A stretch of DNA of 11,717 nt from Syntrophaceae bacterium UBA1163 (GCA_002311635.1 DBZJ01000025.1:1-11717); one strand, 5' to 3'. Numbered from the stretch's first letter, positions 1-5,808 are shown. Translations and numbers: made by a program. The notes: generated by a model not told the origin, from the letters alone.

Positions 1-1
1 A

Positions 2-151
2 CGATTCCGGGAGGTTCGAAGAAGAAGCCGACCCATGGGGACCTTCAGTGATCGAACCAGTATGGAACGAATTCTGTATTCAGTCTTTACTTACGAGAAT
101 CTTAAACAAGGAACAGCTACCCCATTTCTTTTGCTGACACAAAACAATTGA
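2..151 (+). CDS. Transposase, C-terminal fragment (probably IS256/mutator type), cut by the window edge
   Basis: An open frame enters from the left edge and ends at a TGA, giving 49 residues. It begins with an arginine-rich stretch (EVRRRSRPMGTFSDRTS), continues with a helix MERILYSVFTYEN, and ends PFLLLTQNN. From memory this pattern, RRR-x-RPMGxF followed by a helix and a short hydrophobic tail, resembles the C-terminal end of mutator/IS256-type DDE transposases. The DDE catalytic residues would lie outside the window, so activity cannot be judged. No terminal inverted repeat could be assigned just downstream. The family assignment is recall-based; that this is the end of a real coding frame is more certain than which transposase family it belongs to. 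Confidence 0.6.
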   Translation, partial: RFREVRRRSRPMGTFSDRTSMERILYSVFTYENLKQGTATPFLLLTQNN

Positions 152-178
152 CATTACCTGATATTCCCCTCACCCTGT

Positions 179-201
179 CCCTCTCCCCCAAGGGGAGAGG
201 G
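179..201. repeat. Perfect G+C-rich hairpin repeat
   Basis: A 10-bp perfect inverted repeat, CCCTCTCCCC / GGGGAGAGGG, with a 3-nt loop CAA. It is preceded by CCCCTCACCCTGT and followed by GGAGTTGTGGGGG. This is the form of an intergenic dispersed repeat in many Desulfobacterota-like genomes. A degenerate relative is at 9805-9829. No T-run follows on either strand, so it is probably not an intrinsic terminator, though it lies just after the transposase end. Confidence 0.6.
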
Positions 202-267
202 GAGTTGTGGGGGACATCATCCATCGATCACGAAAGAGGAGAGCCTTAACGTTGATTAAAATTGGCC

Positions 268-296
268 TTGACTTCTACTCATTGATTTGATAGTTA
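268..296 (+). promoter_or_regulatory. Possible sigma70 promoter of the small membrane-protein gene
   Basis: TTGACT at 268-273 is a good -35 hexamer. A -10 could be GATAGT at 289-294 (15-bp spacer, four of six consensus bases) or TAGTTA at 291-296 (17-bp spacer, poorer match). It lies about 35 bp before the start codon. The -10 region falls inside the palindrome at 287-306. Confidence 0.35.
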
Positions 297-306
297 TCAC
301 TATCAA
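287..306. promoter_or_regulatory. 20-bp perfect palindrome, candidate operator
   Basis: TTGATAGT at 287-294 and ACTATCAA at 299-306 form a perfect 8-4-8 dyad around TATC. It overlaps the candidate -10 element and lies 25 bp before the start of the small membrane-protein gene. That is a classic repressor-binding position. The GATA-rich halves faintly resemble Fur-type boxes, but the regulator is unknown. Confidence 0.45.
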
Positions 307-331
307 TAAGAACTATTCAAAGGGGGTGATG

Positions 332-562
332 ATGGTGTCGAATATACTGGGGATCATTATTGGAGTTGTGGTGATCATCATCGGGCTGGTCTTATTGATC
401 GCCTGGTGGGGCATGTTCATCAAGGGGCTGATGGCAGTCGTCCCCATTCTGTTGGTTTTGATCGGTCTCGGTGTTCTCGTCTATTTCATCAGTGAGATCA
501 AATCAAAATTGGAGGTGGGCAAGGAAGAAGCGGCAGGTTCGGGGGAGAAAAAACCCGAATAA
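332..562 (+). CDS. Small two-helix membrane protein, function unknown
   Basis: A 76-residue protein. Residues about 4-25 (NILGIIIGVVVIIIGLVLL) and 32-54 form two transmembrane helices separated by a short WWGMFIKG loop. A charged, Glu/Lys-rich tail of about 20 residues (SEIKSKLEVGKEEAAGSGEKKPE) follows. I chose the second ATG of a tandem ATGATGGTG because AGGGGGTG lies just upstream; the ATG at 329 or the GTG at 335 are nearly as good. An in-frame ATG at 287 lies inside the promoter palindrome and lacks a ribosome binding site. The gene is monocistronic by sequence: its own candidate promoter and operator precede it and a strong terminator follows. I do not recognise a named family; a membrane stress or packaging role would be speculation. 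Confidence 0.7.
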   Translation: MVSNILGIIIGVVVIIIGLVLLIAWWGMFIKGLMAVVPILLVLIGLGVLVYFISEIKSKLEVGKEEAAGSGEKKPE

Positions 563-594
563 AACGGAATAATATATTGAAACGGATCATGGCG

Positions 595-635
595 GACGGA
601 TTCGGACAGGCGCTCCGAATCCGTCTTCGGTTTTT
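595..635 (+). terminator. Intrinsic terminator after the small membrane-protein gene
   Basis: A perfect 12-bp stem, GACGGATTCGGA (595-606) / TCCGAATCCGTC (614-625), with a 7-nt loop, is followed by TTCGG and a TTTTT run at 631-635. It lies 33 bp after the stop codon. It faces the minus-strand gene ending at 793 but its T-run serves only the plus strand. Confidence 0.8.
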
Positions 636-792
636 CATCCCCTTCAGGTTGCCTTTCTCCCACTGCCAAAGTTATTTTCAGATTCTCCCCTGACAGCTTA
701 AGAAAGCACATCCTTGCGCTAAAATCCTGGAGCAGCGGTCCGAACCCCTTGTACCCAACCCGGAAATTTTCCGAACCTTTCCGATTTTTCCT

Positions 793-1089
793 TTATGCCT
801 TTACATGCAGAATAAGCTTCTTGCCGCATTCACAGCAGTAGTTTGAACAGATGCCATTTTCTGTCCGGCAATGTTTGCAGATATTCACTTGATTCATCGA
901 AATAGTATTGATTAAGTGGAAGACCATATAGGTAACTAGCGCAGAAAAGGTCCACACGGCAACGAATATCCAGGCCAGCTCAGAAGTGATAAATTTCTGA
1001 ATCAAAAAAGACACAAAGTAAGAAAAGATTGTTCCCGTTAAGAACAGGGTCAGGAATATTTTAGTAAATCGTCTTCCCTTGAACCACAT
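793..1089 (-). CDS. Membrane protein with C-terminal zinc ribbon
   Basis: 98 residues. Two hydrophobic helices (about 10-30 and 38-62) are followed by a cysteine cluster at the C-terminus: C71-x-x-C74, C81, and C85-C86-x-C88 in the context YCCECGKKL. That is the pattern of a short zinc ribbon, expected on the cytoplasmic face. Similar small proteins pair a zinc ribbon with membrane helices, but I know no function for this one. The ATG at 1089 has no Shine-Dalgarno. The frame stays open and hydrophobic upstream to a stop at 1150-1152 (CITSFLISLASFTIPY) without an ATG, GTG or TTG. The true start is therefore uncertain, and a CTG start or 5' truncation is possible. Neighbours do not clarify the role. 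Confidence 0.55.
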   Translation of the reverse strand: MWFKGRRFTKIFLTLFLTGTIFSYFVSFLIQKFITSELAWIFVAVWTFSALVTYMVFHLINTISMNQVNICKHCRTENGICSNYCCECGKKLILHVKA

Positions 1090-1245
1090 GTACGGAATCG
1101 TAAAACTCGCCAGGGATATGAGAAAGGAGGTGATGCACCAGGTTTGAAATTAATCTTTAAAACTTGTGAGTAAGGTCCTCAAGGTCGTTAACATTCCCTC
1201 AAAGTTGACTTTTAGGTCGACAAGGGACGCAGATTCGCTCTCAAA

Positions 1246-1833
1246 TTAACGGAAAATGGGTAACAGCCTCCCCAGGGAGAAGAACCATAGGCAAACAGTC
1301 CCTACGATTAGGGCCATTCCGAGGGTTATGTATGAGATGTTCTCGAGGTATTTACTCAACAGATAAACTTCAAGGCTCCGATTGTAAACTTCGAATTTTT
1401 TCGTCTCCCTTATGAAAAACAACGATGAGATGATAGATGCCGAGACCCCGAACCCGAGAAAAATTAATCCGATGGATAAAAACATCCAAGGAAGGTCCTC
1501 CTTGAAAAATACGCCAGCCGTGTCACCATGATAAAAGACGTACGGCCACACCGTCTTAAAAATAACGGCAATACATAAAATAAGCGCAAGATAAGCAAGT
1601 GGTTTTGCAACCTTATTCCCTTTTTCTTCAGCCGGGCGGCCCACCTGTTCATGGAATTCCCTTGCAAATGCGTTTTTCTCGTAAACAAGTCTTGTAAAAA
1701 TTCTATTGATCCATTTTTGTCGAATGAGACGCCATGCAAAGAATCCCAGGATTAATATCAAAGTGATGGGGAGTGTAACCTCGGCGAGCAGGAGAACAGC
1801 AATGATCAGAGACATTACAGAATGATATACCAT
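1246..1833 (-). CDS. Four-helix integral membrane protein, function unknown
   Basis: 195 residues with predicted transmembrane segments at about 7-35, 78-97, 116-140 and 164-189. A basic loop with the pattern WRLIRQKWINRIFTRLVYEKN follows helix 1. A soluble stretch, about residues 40-75, contains REFHEQVGRPAEEKGNK. The hydrophobic pattern over four well-spaced helices argues for a real gene although no family is recognised. The start is uncertain: ATG at 1833 and ATG at 1815 (residue 7) both lack a clear Shine-Dalgarno. It lies 156 bp upstream of the zinc-ribbon membrane protein on the same strand, so the two could be co-transcribed. No signal peptide distinct from helix 1 is evident. Confidence 0.6.
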   Translation of the reverse strand: MVYHSVMSLIIAVLLLAEVTLPITLILILGFFAWRLIRQKWINRIFTRLVYEKNAFAREFHEQVGRPAEEKGNKVAKPLAYLALILCIAVIFKTVWPYVFYHGDTAGVFFKEDLPWMFLSIGLIFLGFGVSASIISSLFFIRETKKFEVYNRSLEVYLLSKYLENISYITLGMALIVGTVCLWFFSLGRLLPIFR

Positions 1834-2118
1834 TTGAGCTGTTCACAATGGATTTAGCGCATACCTATGGTTAAACATGCATAGGGTAAGCAGCATTTTT
1901 TGTGCCAGAAATAATCCGCTTATCAGTACTTGATTTTATTGAGTAATTCAATTGTAATGGTAGGAAAGAGATGATCTGATTTTGAACAATATGTCGCTTT
2001 CATTTACATTTTTGAGATACCGAAAGAATAGCTCTGTTCTGTGGGCAATTGTTCTCGCTTCGCGGGGGGATGAACGGTCGGGGATGATATCATTCGCAAA
2101 ATTCGTTATTATTTACCC
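1834..2118. other. Intergenic region between divergent genes
   Basis: This AT-rich stretch separates the minus-strand membrane-protein gene from the plus-strand 58-codon ORF. I see a small imperfect inverted repeat near 1860-1890 (TACCTATG / CATAGGGTA around TTAAACATG). No convincing promoter hexamers, RNA gene or ORF are visible. Promoters for both divergent genes would be expected here but cannot be assigned with confidence. Confidence 0.5.
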
Positions 2119-2295
2119 ATGAAAAAACTGCAGCCGGGTGACAAGATCGTCAAGGTTGATAAAGAATTAGGAATTGCCTGGATCCTGCTTCCTCCTGATG
2201 CAACCCTGGGAGGATTTCAAGGCATCTCACCCCGGATCATGGATGAAGAGAAATTCGTTTCTGAGAAGAAGAAGTCGGAAAAAAAAGAATCCTGA
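2119..2295 (+). CDS. Small ORF, hypothetical 58-residue protein
   Basis: ATG at 2119 opens a 58-codon frame ending in TGA. The N-terminal part reads MKKLQPGDKIVKVDKELGIAW, followed by ILLPPDATLGGFQGISPRIMDEEKF and a lysine-rich tail (SEKKKSEKKES). The alternation of charged and hydrophobic residues, with PGD and GIAW, looks like a small beta-barrel or strand-rich domain more than random translation. Against it, no Shine-Dalgarno precedes the ATG. It ends only 12 bp from the stop of the convergent gene at 2308, a tight tail-to-tail packing typical of real genes. Function unknown. Confidence 0.4.
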   Translation: MKKLQPGDKIVKVDKELGIAWILLPPDATLGGFQGISPRIMDEEKFVSEKKKSEKKES

Positions 2296-2307
2296 TGTTC
2301 GGCTGCC

Positions 2308-2526
2308 CTACTTTTCTTTCTTTCCAATGACGGGCTCACATCCCCATTTACAATCTTCTCTTCCAAATTCGGTCAACTGAGGGTGGTGACAATCGATCTG
2401 CCGTAAACTTCTCTTAAGGATTCGACCTTTCTGTGAAACAATGTCCCATTCTACCATGACGGTCGTCTTCTCTCCCCTTCCGGGACACTTGATCGACTTC
2501 CATTCTCTCTCTATCTTCTGTTCCAA
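2308..2526 (-). CDS. Small four-cysteine protein (possible zinc-binding), TTG start
   Basis: A 72-residue protein read from a TTG start preceded by AAAGGAGG with 5-nt spacing (minus strand). It starts MEQKIEREWKSIKCP and has cysteines at 14, 46, 59 and 63. They fall in the contexts SIKCPG, QIDCHHPQL and EDCKWGC (C-x3-C), a plausible zinc-binding set with His47/His48. The middle, TTVMVEWDIVSQKGRILKRSLR, reads like conserved strand-forming sequence. I have an impression of similar small proteins in Desulfobacterota but no name for them. It lies 44 bp downstream of the TPR gene on the same strand, so it is probably co-transcribed. The same frame is open upstream to 2715, overlapping the TPR gene, but that part reads as low-complexity and is not needed. 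Confidence 0.6.
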   Translation of the reverse strand: MEQKIEREWKSIKCPGRGEKTTVMVEWDIVSQKGRILKRSLRQIDCHHPQLTEFGREDCKWGCEPVIGKKEK

Positions 2527-2570
2527 ACCTTCCTCCTTTCCCCGACCGGAGGCTTCTCGAGACCCCTCGT

Positions 2571-3146
2571 CTAATGCTTTAGTCTCTCCTCCCTCTTCTC
2601 TTGGGCCCCGCTGTCTAAAACACCTCCATGAATAACAATTCCGTCGGGATCGGTACTGATCGCTTTGAGATAACAACGCTCCGCCTTCGCCGCTTCCCCT
2701 ATTTGCTCGTAGCACTCTCCCATTAAATTAAGGGCATCTTTAAAAGTCGGCAAAAATTGAATGACCTCTTCCAGGGTGTTGATGGCAGCATGATATCGCT
2801 GCAATTTCCAAAAACACATTGCCAGCCAGTAGTGACCTTGGTAATGCTTCGGGTTCGCCCGAATCACCTTTTCATAATAGGGGATAGCGATCTCGAACAT
2901 GGACCGGCGATAATAAAGCCCTCCCAAGTTTAAGAAAACGGGAATGCTATTCGGATCTCTTCTCAATATCTCTTTATACGCCCTGACCGCCCTCCTCAAA
3001 AAATCGGCCCGGTCATAAGCATTGGCCTTCCCAAAAAGGTAATTGGTCTTAATCTCTCGTAGGGAGAGGGGCTCCCATGCCAGGTCTTTAAGAAAAGTCC
3101 AGAGAACCGGAACCATATAAAGAAAATATTTTAGCCTCTTCAGCAC
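2571..3146 (-). CDS. TPR-repeat protein with N-terminal membrane anchor
   Basis: 191 residues from a GTG start with GAGGG 7 nt upstream. A hydrophobic segment (residues about 7-19, YFLYMVPVLWTFL) could anchor or export the protein. From about residue 48 onward there are three to four tetratricopeptide repeats: FLRRAVRAYKEILRRDP, then FLNLGGLYYRRSMFEIAIPYYEKVIRANP, HYWLAMCFWKLQRYHAAINTLEEVI and ALNLMGECYEQIGEAAKAERCYLKAISTDP. The canonical W/L-G-Y-A-F-A-P positions are largely kept. TPRs are protein-docking scaffolds; no enzymatic domain is present. A TTG at 3218 and an ATG at 3116 are alternative starts with poorer ribosome binding sites. The C-terminal tail (EKREERLKH) is charged. The partner is unknown. 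Confidence 0.75.
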   Translation of the reverse strand: MLKRLKYFLYMVPVLWTFLKDLAWEPLSLREIKTNYLFGKANAYDRADFLRRAVRAYKEILRRDPNSIPVFLNLGGLYYRRSMFEIAIPYYEKVIRANPKHYQGHYWLAMCFWKLQRYHAAINTLEEVIQFLPTFKDALNLMGECYEQIGEAAKAERCYLKAISTDPDGIVIHGGVLDSGAQEKREERLKH

Positions 3147-3195
3147 GCTCTTTCCCTCTGCGGATACAAATGTAACAGATAAAATCGCAATTAAC

Positions 3196-3222
3196 AAATC
3201 CCGATTTTCAAATCCCAAATCC
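3196..3222. repeat. CAAAT-type low-complexity filler
   Basis: Short runs of the form CAAATCC / TTTCAAATCCCAAATCC. The same type of sequence recurs at 8209-8233 and 9750-9798, always intergenic and next to a G+C-rich hairpin or RNA gene. It appears to be a dispersed intergenic repeat type in this genome. Confidence 0.45.
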
Positions 3223-3224
3223 TC

Positions 3225-3254
3225 CCTCGCCCCCCTTTGTAAAGGGGGGCGAGG
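3225..3254. repeat. Perfect 14-bp G+C-rich hairpin
   Basis: CCTCGCCCCCCTTT (3225-3238) and AAAGGGGGGCGAGG (3241-3254) pair perfectly around a 2-nt loop. No T-run follows on the minus strand and only AAAAAT follows on the plus strand. It therefore looks like a dispersed palindromic repeat rather than a terminator. An imperfect relative (CCCTCTTTTACTAAAGGGGGG) lies near 4690-4712. Confidence 0.6.
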
Positions 3255-3275
3255 AAAAATTGTTCCCCGTGCTAA

Positions 3276-3437
3276 GGGCGGGCGGGAATGTCGGAAAAGT
3301 TTTACAGCGGCACCTTTTCACGTTGACTACATACAATGAAAAACCTTAACAACTACTGAAGACTTACGGGCATTTGTTAGTCTCGACCCTCTTAAGTAAC
3401 CGCATTTGTAAAACTTTGAAGATATTCTTGCCCGCCC
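3276..3437. repeat. MITE-like element with imperfect 31-bp terminal inverted repeats
   Basis: The arm at 3276-3306 and the reverse complement of 3407-3437 match at 25 of 31 positions. They share GGGCGGGC, GAAT and AAAGTTTTACA. About 100 bp lies between the arms, with no ORF. The element fills most of the space between ychF and the TPR gene. Long diverged terminal inverted repeats around a short non-coding core are the form of a miniature inverted-repeat transposable element. No target-site duplication was identified. Confidence 0.45.
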
Positions 3438-3527
3438 GGCTCTCACAATTTTTTTCACGGGTTCAGGGGGGGGTGGGAACTTATCTCTGATCCCTTTCCG
3501 ATCAAGGGAGAAAGATGTAAAAAGGGG

Positions 3528-4622
3528 TTACACATTAAAGCGGAAATGGACGATATCCCCGTCTCGGATGAGATAATCTTTTCCCTCAGAACGAAGGAGT
3601 CCCTTTTCTCTCGCTGTATGCTCAGAGCCACAGGCCACGAAATCGGGAAAGGAAATGACTTCTGCGCGAATGAACCCTCTTTCCATATCCGTGTGGATCT
3701 TACCGGCGGCCTTAGGGGCCGGGGTTCCTTTGGGCACGGTCCAAGCCCTGAGCTCAGAGCTAACCGTTGTGTAAAAGGTGACGAGGGATAGGATCTCATA
3801 TCCGACTTCAATTAATCGTTCCAGGCTCGAGCCCTCCAGACCCAGCTCTTTTCTGAATTCCTCTCTCTCCTCCTCTTTCAATTCTGCAACCTCCGCCTCG
3901 AGATCACCACAGATGACGACCACTTTATTTCCTTCTTTTTGTGCCCAGCCCGTGATCGTCTTCAAACAGGTCCCCTCCCCTTTGAGCTCCTTCTGATCAA
4001 CATTGGCAACGTAAAAAACCGGTTTTGTCGTAAGAAGGTGGAGATCAAGGAAGATCGTCTCTTTCTCTCCGGCCATGTGGAGGGTCCCTGCCCTCCGGCC
4101 CTGGTCCAAAACGGTTTGGACCTCTTGGTAGACCTCCAACTCCAAAGTGGCCTCCTTGGCACCCACCTTGTGCATCTTCTCCGTTTTCGTCATTTTCTTC
4201 TCTAAAGTCTGAAGGTCTGCTAAAATAAGCTCGGTATTAACGACTTCGATATCCCTCACCGGGTCGATCGAACCGAAGTCATGGGCCACGTTTTCGTTGT
4301 TGAAGCAACGAACGGTGTGGGCAACGGCATCCACATTTCGTATGTGATCCAGAAACTGGTTGCCCAGCCCCTCTCCTTTGCTTGCCCCTTTGACCAATCC
4401 AGCAATATCGAAAAACTCGAGGGTGGTGGGAATCGTTTTTTTAGGGTGGATCAGCTTGGCAATCCTTTCCAGCCTTTGATCCGGCACGGGGACAATGCCA
4501 ATGTTCGGGTTGATCGTGCAGAAACGGTAACTCGCTACCTCTGCGCCCGCCGCAGTCAGCGCATTGAATAACGTGGACTTCCCCACGTTTGGAAGACCCA
4601 CAATGCCGCACCGAAACCCCAT
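3528..4622 (-). CDS. ychF: YchF, Obg-family ribosome-associated ATPase
   Basis: A 364-residue protein, the usual length. The G domain shows the P-loop GLPNVGKST at 9-17, the switch DIAGLVKGASKGEGLGN at 72-88 and the NVDQ base-recognition segment (about 207-210). The last fits the relaxed NKxD of this family, which prefers ATP over GTP. A coiled-coil insertion covers about 130-180, and a C-terminal TGS domain runs from about 280 to the end (TFYTTVSSELRAWTVPKGTPAPKAAGKIH...). Cys35 in RFCTINPN and His114 match residues conserved in E. coli YchF. The start ATG has GAGGGG 5 nt upstream. YchF binds ribosomes and is implicated in stress and translation-initiation control. It often sits beside pth, as nearly here; the diadenylate cyclase gene lies between the two. 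No clear terminator is seen downstream. Confidence 0.97.
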   Translation of the reverse strand: MGFRCGIVGLPNVGKSTLFNALTAAGAEVASYRFCTINPNIGIVPVPDQRLERIAKLIHPKKTIPTTLEFFDIAGLVKGASKGEGLGNQFLDHIRNVDAVAHTVRCFNNENVAHDFGSIDPVRDIEVVNTELILADLQTLEKKMTKTEKMHKVGAKEATLELEVYQEVQTVLDQGRRAGTLHMAGEKETIFLDLHLLTTKPVFYVANVDQKELKGEGTCLKTITGWAQKEGNKVVVICGDLEAEVAELKEEEREEFRKELGLEGSSLERLIEVGYEILSLVTFYTTVSSELRAWTVPKGTPAPKAAGKIHTDMERGFIRAEVISFPDFVACGSEHTAREKGLLRSEGKDYLIRDGDIVHFRFNV

Positions 4623-4830
4623 TTATACCCCTCTATTCAAACCCTAAACTCAAAACCCTCAACAGGCTCAAATATCCCTGCCTACCGGCACCCTCTTTTA
4701 CTAAAGGGGGGAAGGGGGTTTATGATTTTGATGGTTCGCCAGTGACCTACCCGTTATGCAAAATTTATTTAGAATTTGCAGTTTATTGTTTCGAGTTTAA
4801 GTTTCTTATGGATTTCCGCTTTTATATTTG

Positions 4831-4836
4831 TATAAT
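4831..4836 (+). promoter_or_regulatory. Candidate -10 box (TATAAT) for the diadenylate cyclase gene
   Basis: A perfect TATAAT in an AT-rich run, 89 bp before the GTG start. No good -35 hexamer lies 16-18 bp upstream (TATGGA is the nearest), so the promoter would be weak or activator-dependent. The long leader ends in the palindrome over the ribosome binding site. Confidence 0.4.
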
Positions 4837-4906
4837 AAAACTGGGAGGAAATAAAGCATTTAATGGGTTGAGCATTCCTGCCCTGTACCATGCTAGGTTC
4901 AGGGCC

Positions 4907-4925
4907 TGCCGGCAGGGAGGTCAAA
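4907..4925 (+). promoter_or_regulatory. Ribosome binding site partly covered by a CCTGCCGGCAGG palindrome
   Basis: The 12-bp perfect palindrome CCTGCCGGCAGG at 4907-4918 overlaps the Shine-Dalgarno GGGAGG (4916-4921), which is 5 nt before the GTG start at 4926. Folding of the leader or binding of a protein here could limit translation. The Shine-Dalgarno is what decides for the GTG start over the ATG at 4890, which has none. Confidence 0.5.
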
Positions 4926-5801
4926 GTGAAGCAGCAAAATCGTATCATGATAGAGACAGCCTGTGTCATCGCGAGAAAAACCCGCTCGAAGGGGGTCTTG
5001 CTTTATGCGGATATGATCGAAGACTACGAAGCCTTAGCCAAGATCGGTCAGGAAAAACGGGTTGATCTGATTCTCGCCATCAAGGATGAGTCCTTTTTGC
5101 AGGAAGCTGCCTCAGTCTTCGAGAAAGTACTTCAAATCCCCGATGTCCCTCTGGGTCGAATCAATCAAATGAAAATGGCCATCATCCAAGCCCTCTCAAA
5201 GGGTCTGGTCAAAAAAGGAGATAAATGGGTCTGCCTCTCCGGGATCCCCCAAACGAAAGTCCTGGATAACCTCATCATCCTCGAATTCGGAAAAGAGTTC
5301 GAACTCATCTCTTCCGCTGACCTTCCGGTGATTTCAGAGATTGTGAGACCGGAAGTTTTCGAGACTGCTCTAAGCCTCGCTTTGGAGATCTCTATAGAAG
5401 GAAAAGAAGGAAGAAAACCTGTTGGGACGATCTTTGTCCTCGGGAAGCATGAAGACGTTCTCAAATTCTCCCACCCCATGGTGATCAATCCCTTTCAGGG
5501 CTATCCCGAAGAGGAACGAAATATTTTGGATCACCGGCTGAAAGAAACCGTTAAAGAATTCTCTTCCATTGACGGGGCATTCATCTTCCGCGAGGACGGG
5601 GTCATCTTAGCAGCAGGCCGCCATCTGGATGTCTCGGGGGAAAATATCGAAATTCCCCTGGGTCTTGGAAGTCGCCATCGAGCCGCCGCCGGGATTACCA
5701 GTCTGACCGATGCCCTCGCCATCGTCATTTCCGAGGAGACGGGAGGAGTACGCATCTTTCACCATGGAAAAATCTTTATGGAGATTGAAAAAGGTGAATG
5801 A
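4926..5801 (+). CDS. Diadenylate cyclase with pyruvate-kinase-C-like N-terminal domain
   Basis: 291 residues from a GTG start with GGGAGG 5 nt upstream. The C-terminal DAC (DisA_N) domain, about residues 165-291, carries the two diagnostic catalytic motifs: DGA at 216-218 (SSIDGAFIFREDGVILAAG) and RHR at 250-252 (GLGSRHRAAAGIT). In this family these bind ATP and metal to make cyclic di-AMP from two ATP. The N-terminal ~100 residues (RIMIETACVIARKTRSKGVLLYADM...VDLILAI) resemble the alpha/beta C-terminal domain of pyruvate kinase. That is the layout of archaeal DacZ-type cyclases, unlike membrane CdaA or DNA-binding DisA. No transmembrane helix, so cytosolic. It is divergent from ychF and convergent with pth (7-bp gap). 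The domain call is strong; enzyme activity and the role of the N-terminal domain are inferred. Confidence 0.85.
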   Translation: MKQQNRIMIETACVIARKTRSKGVLLYADMIEDYEALAKIGQEKRVDLILAIKDESFLQEAASVFEKVLQIPDVPLGRINQMKMAIIQALSKGLVKKGDKWVCLSGIPQTKVLDNLIILEFGKEFELISSADLPVISEIVRPEVFETALSLALEISIEGKEGRKPVGTIFVLGKHEDVLKFSHPMVINPFQGYPEEERNILDHRLKETVKEFSSIDGAFIFREDGVILAAGRHLDVSGENIEIPLGLGSRHRAAAGITSLTDALAIVISEETGGVRIFHHGKIFMEIEKGE

Positions 5802-5808
5802 TCCCATC

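Larger units (their letters stand above)
4623..4925. other. Divergent intergenic region, ychF / diadenylate cyclase
   Basis: About 300 bp without a gene. It contains filler next to ychF, an imperfect C/G-rich hairpin around 4690-4712, a TATAAT box at 4831-4836 and a GGGAGGA near 4843 with no useful ORF after it. A perfect CCTGCCGGCAGG palindrome at 4907-4918 lies against the cyclase start. No recognisable riboswitch is visible. Confidence 0.5.

Noticed and set aside
1..51. Frame 1 open to position 51 as the end of an upstream gene
   Set aside because: Frame 2 gives a longer, transposase-like C-terminus over the same bases.
2308..2715. A 135-residue gene overlapping the TPR gene, or a frameshifted TPR protein
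   Set aside because: The upstream part is low-complexity sequence in the shadow of the TPR gene, and a TTG with AAAGGAGG at 2526 explains the real C-terminal part.
3484..3512. Terminator of ychF (CCCTT...AAGGG near 3493-3506)
   Set aside because: The stem is only about 5 bp and no T-run follows on the minus strand.
4890..4925. ATG start at 4890 for the diadenylate cyclase
   Set aside because: No ribosome binding site; the 12 extra codons encode the palindrome region. GTG 4926 has GGGAGG at the right distance.
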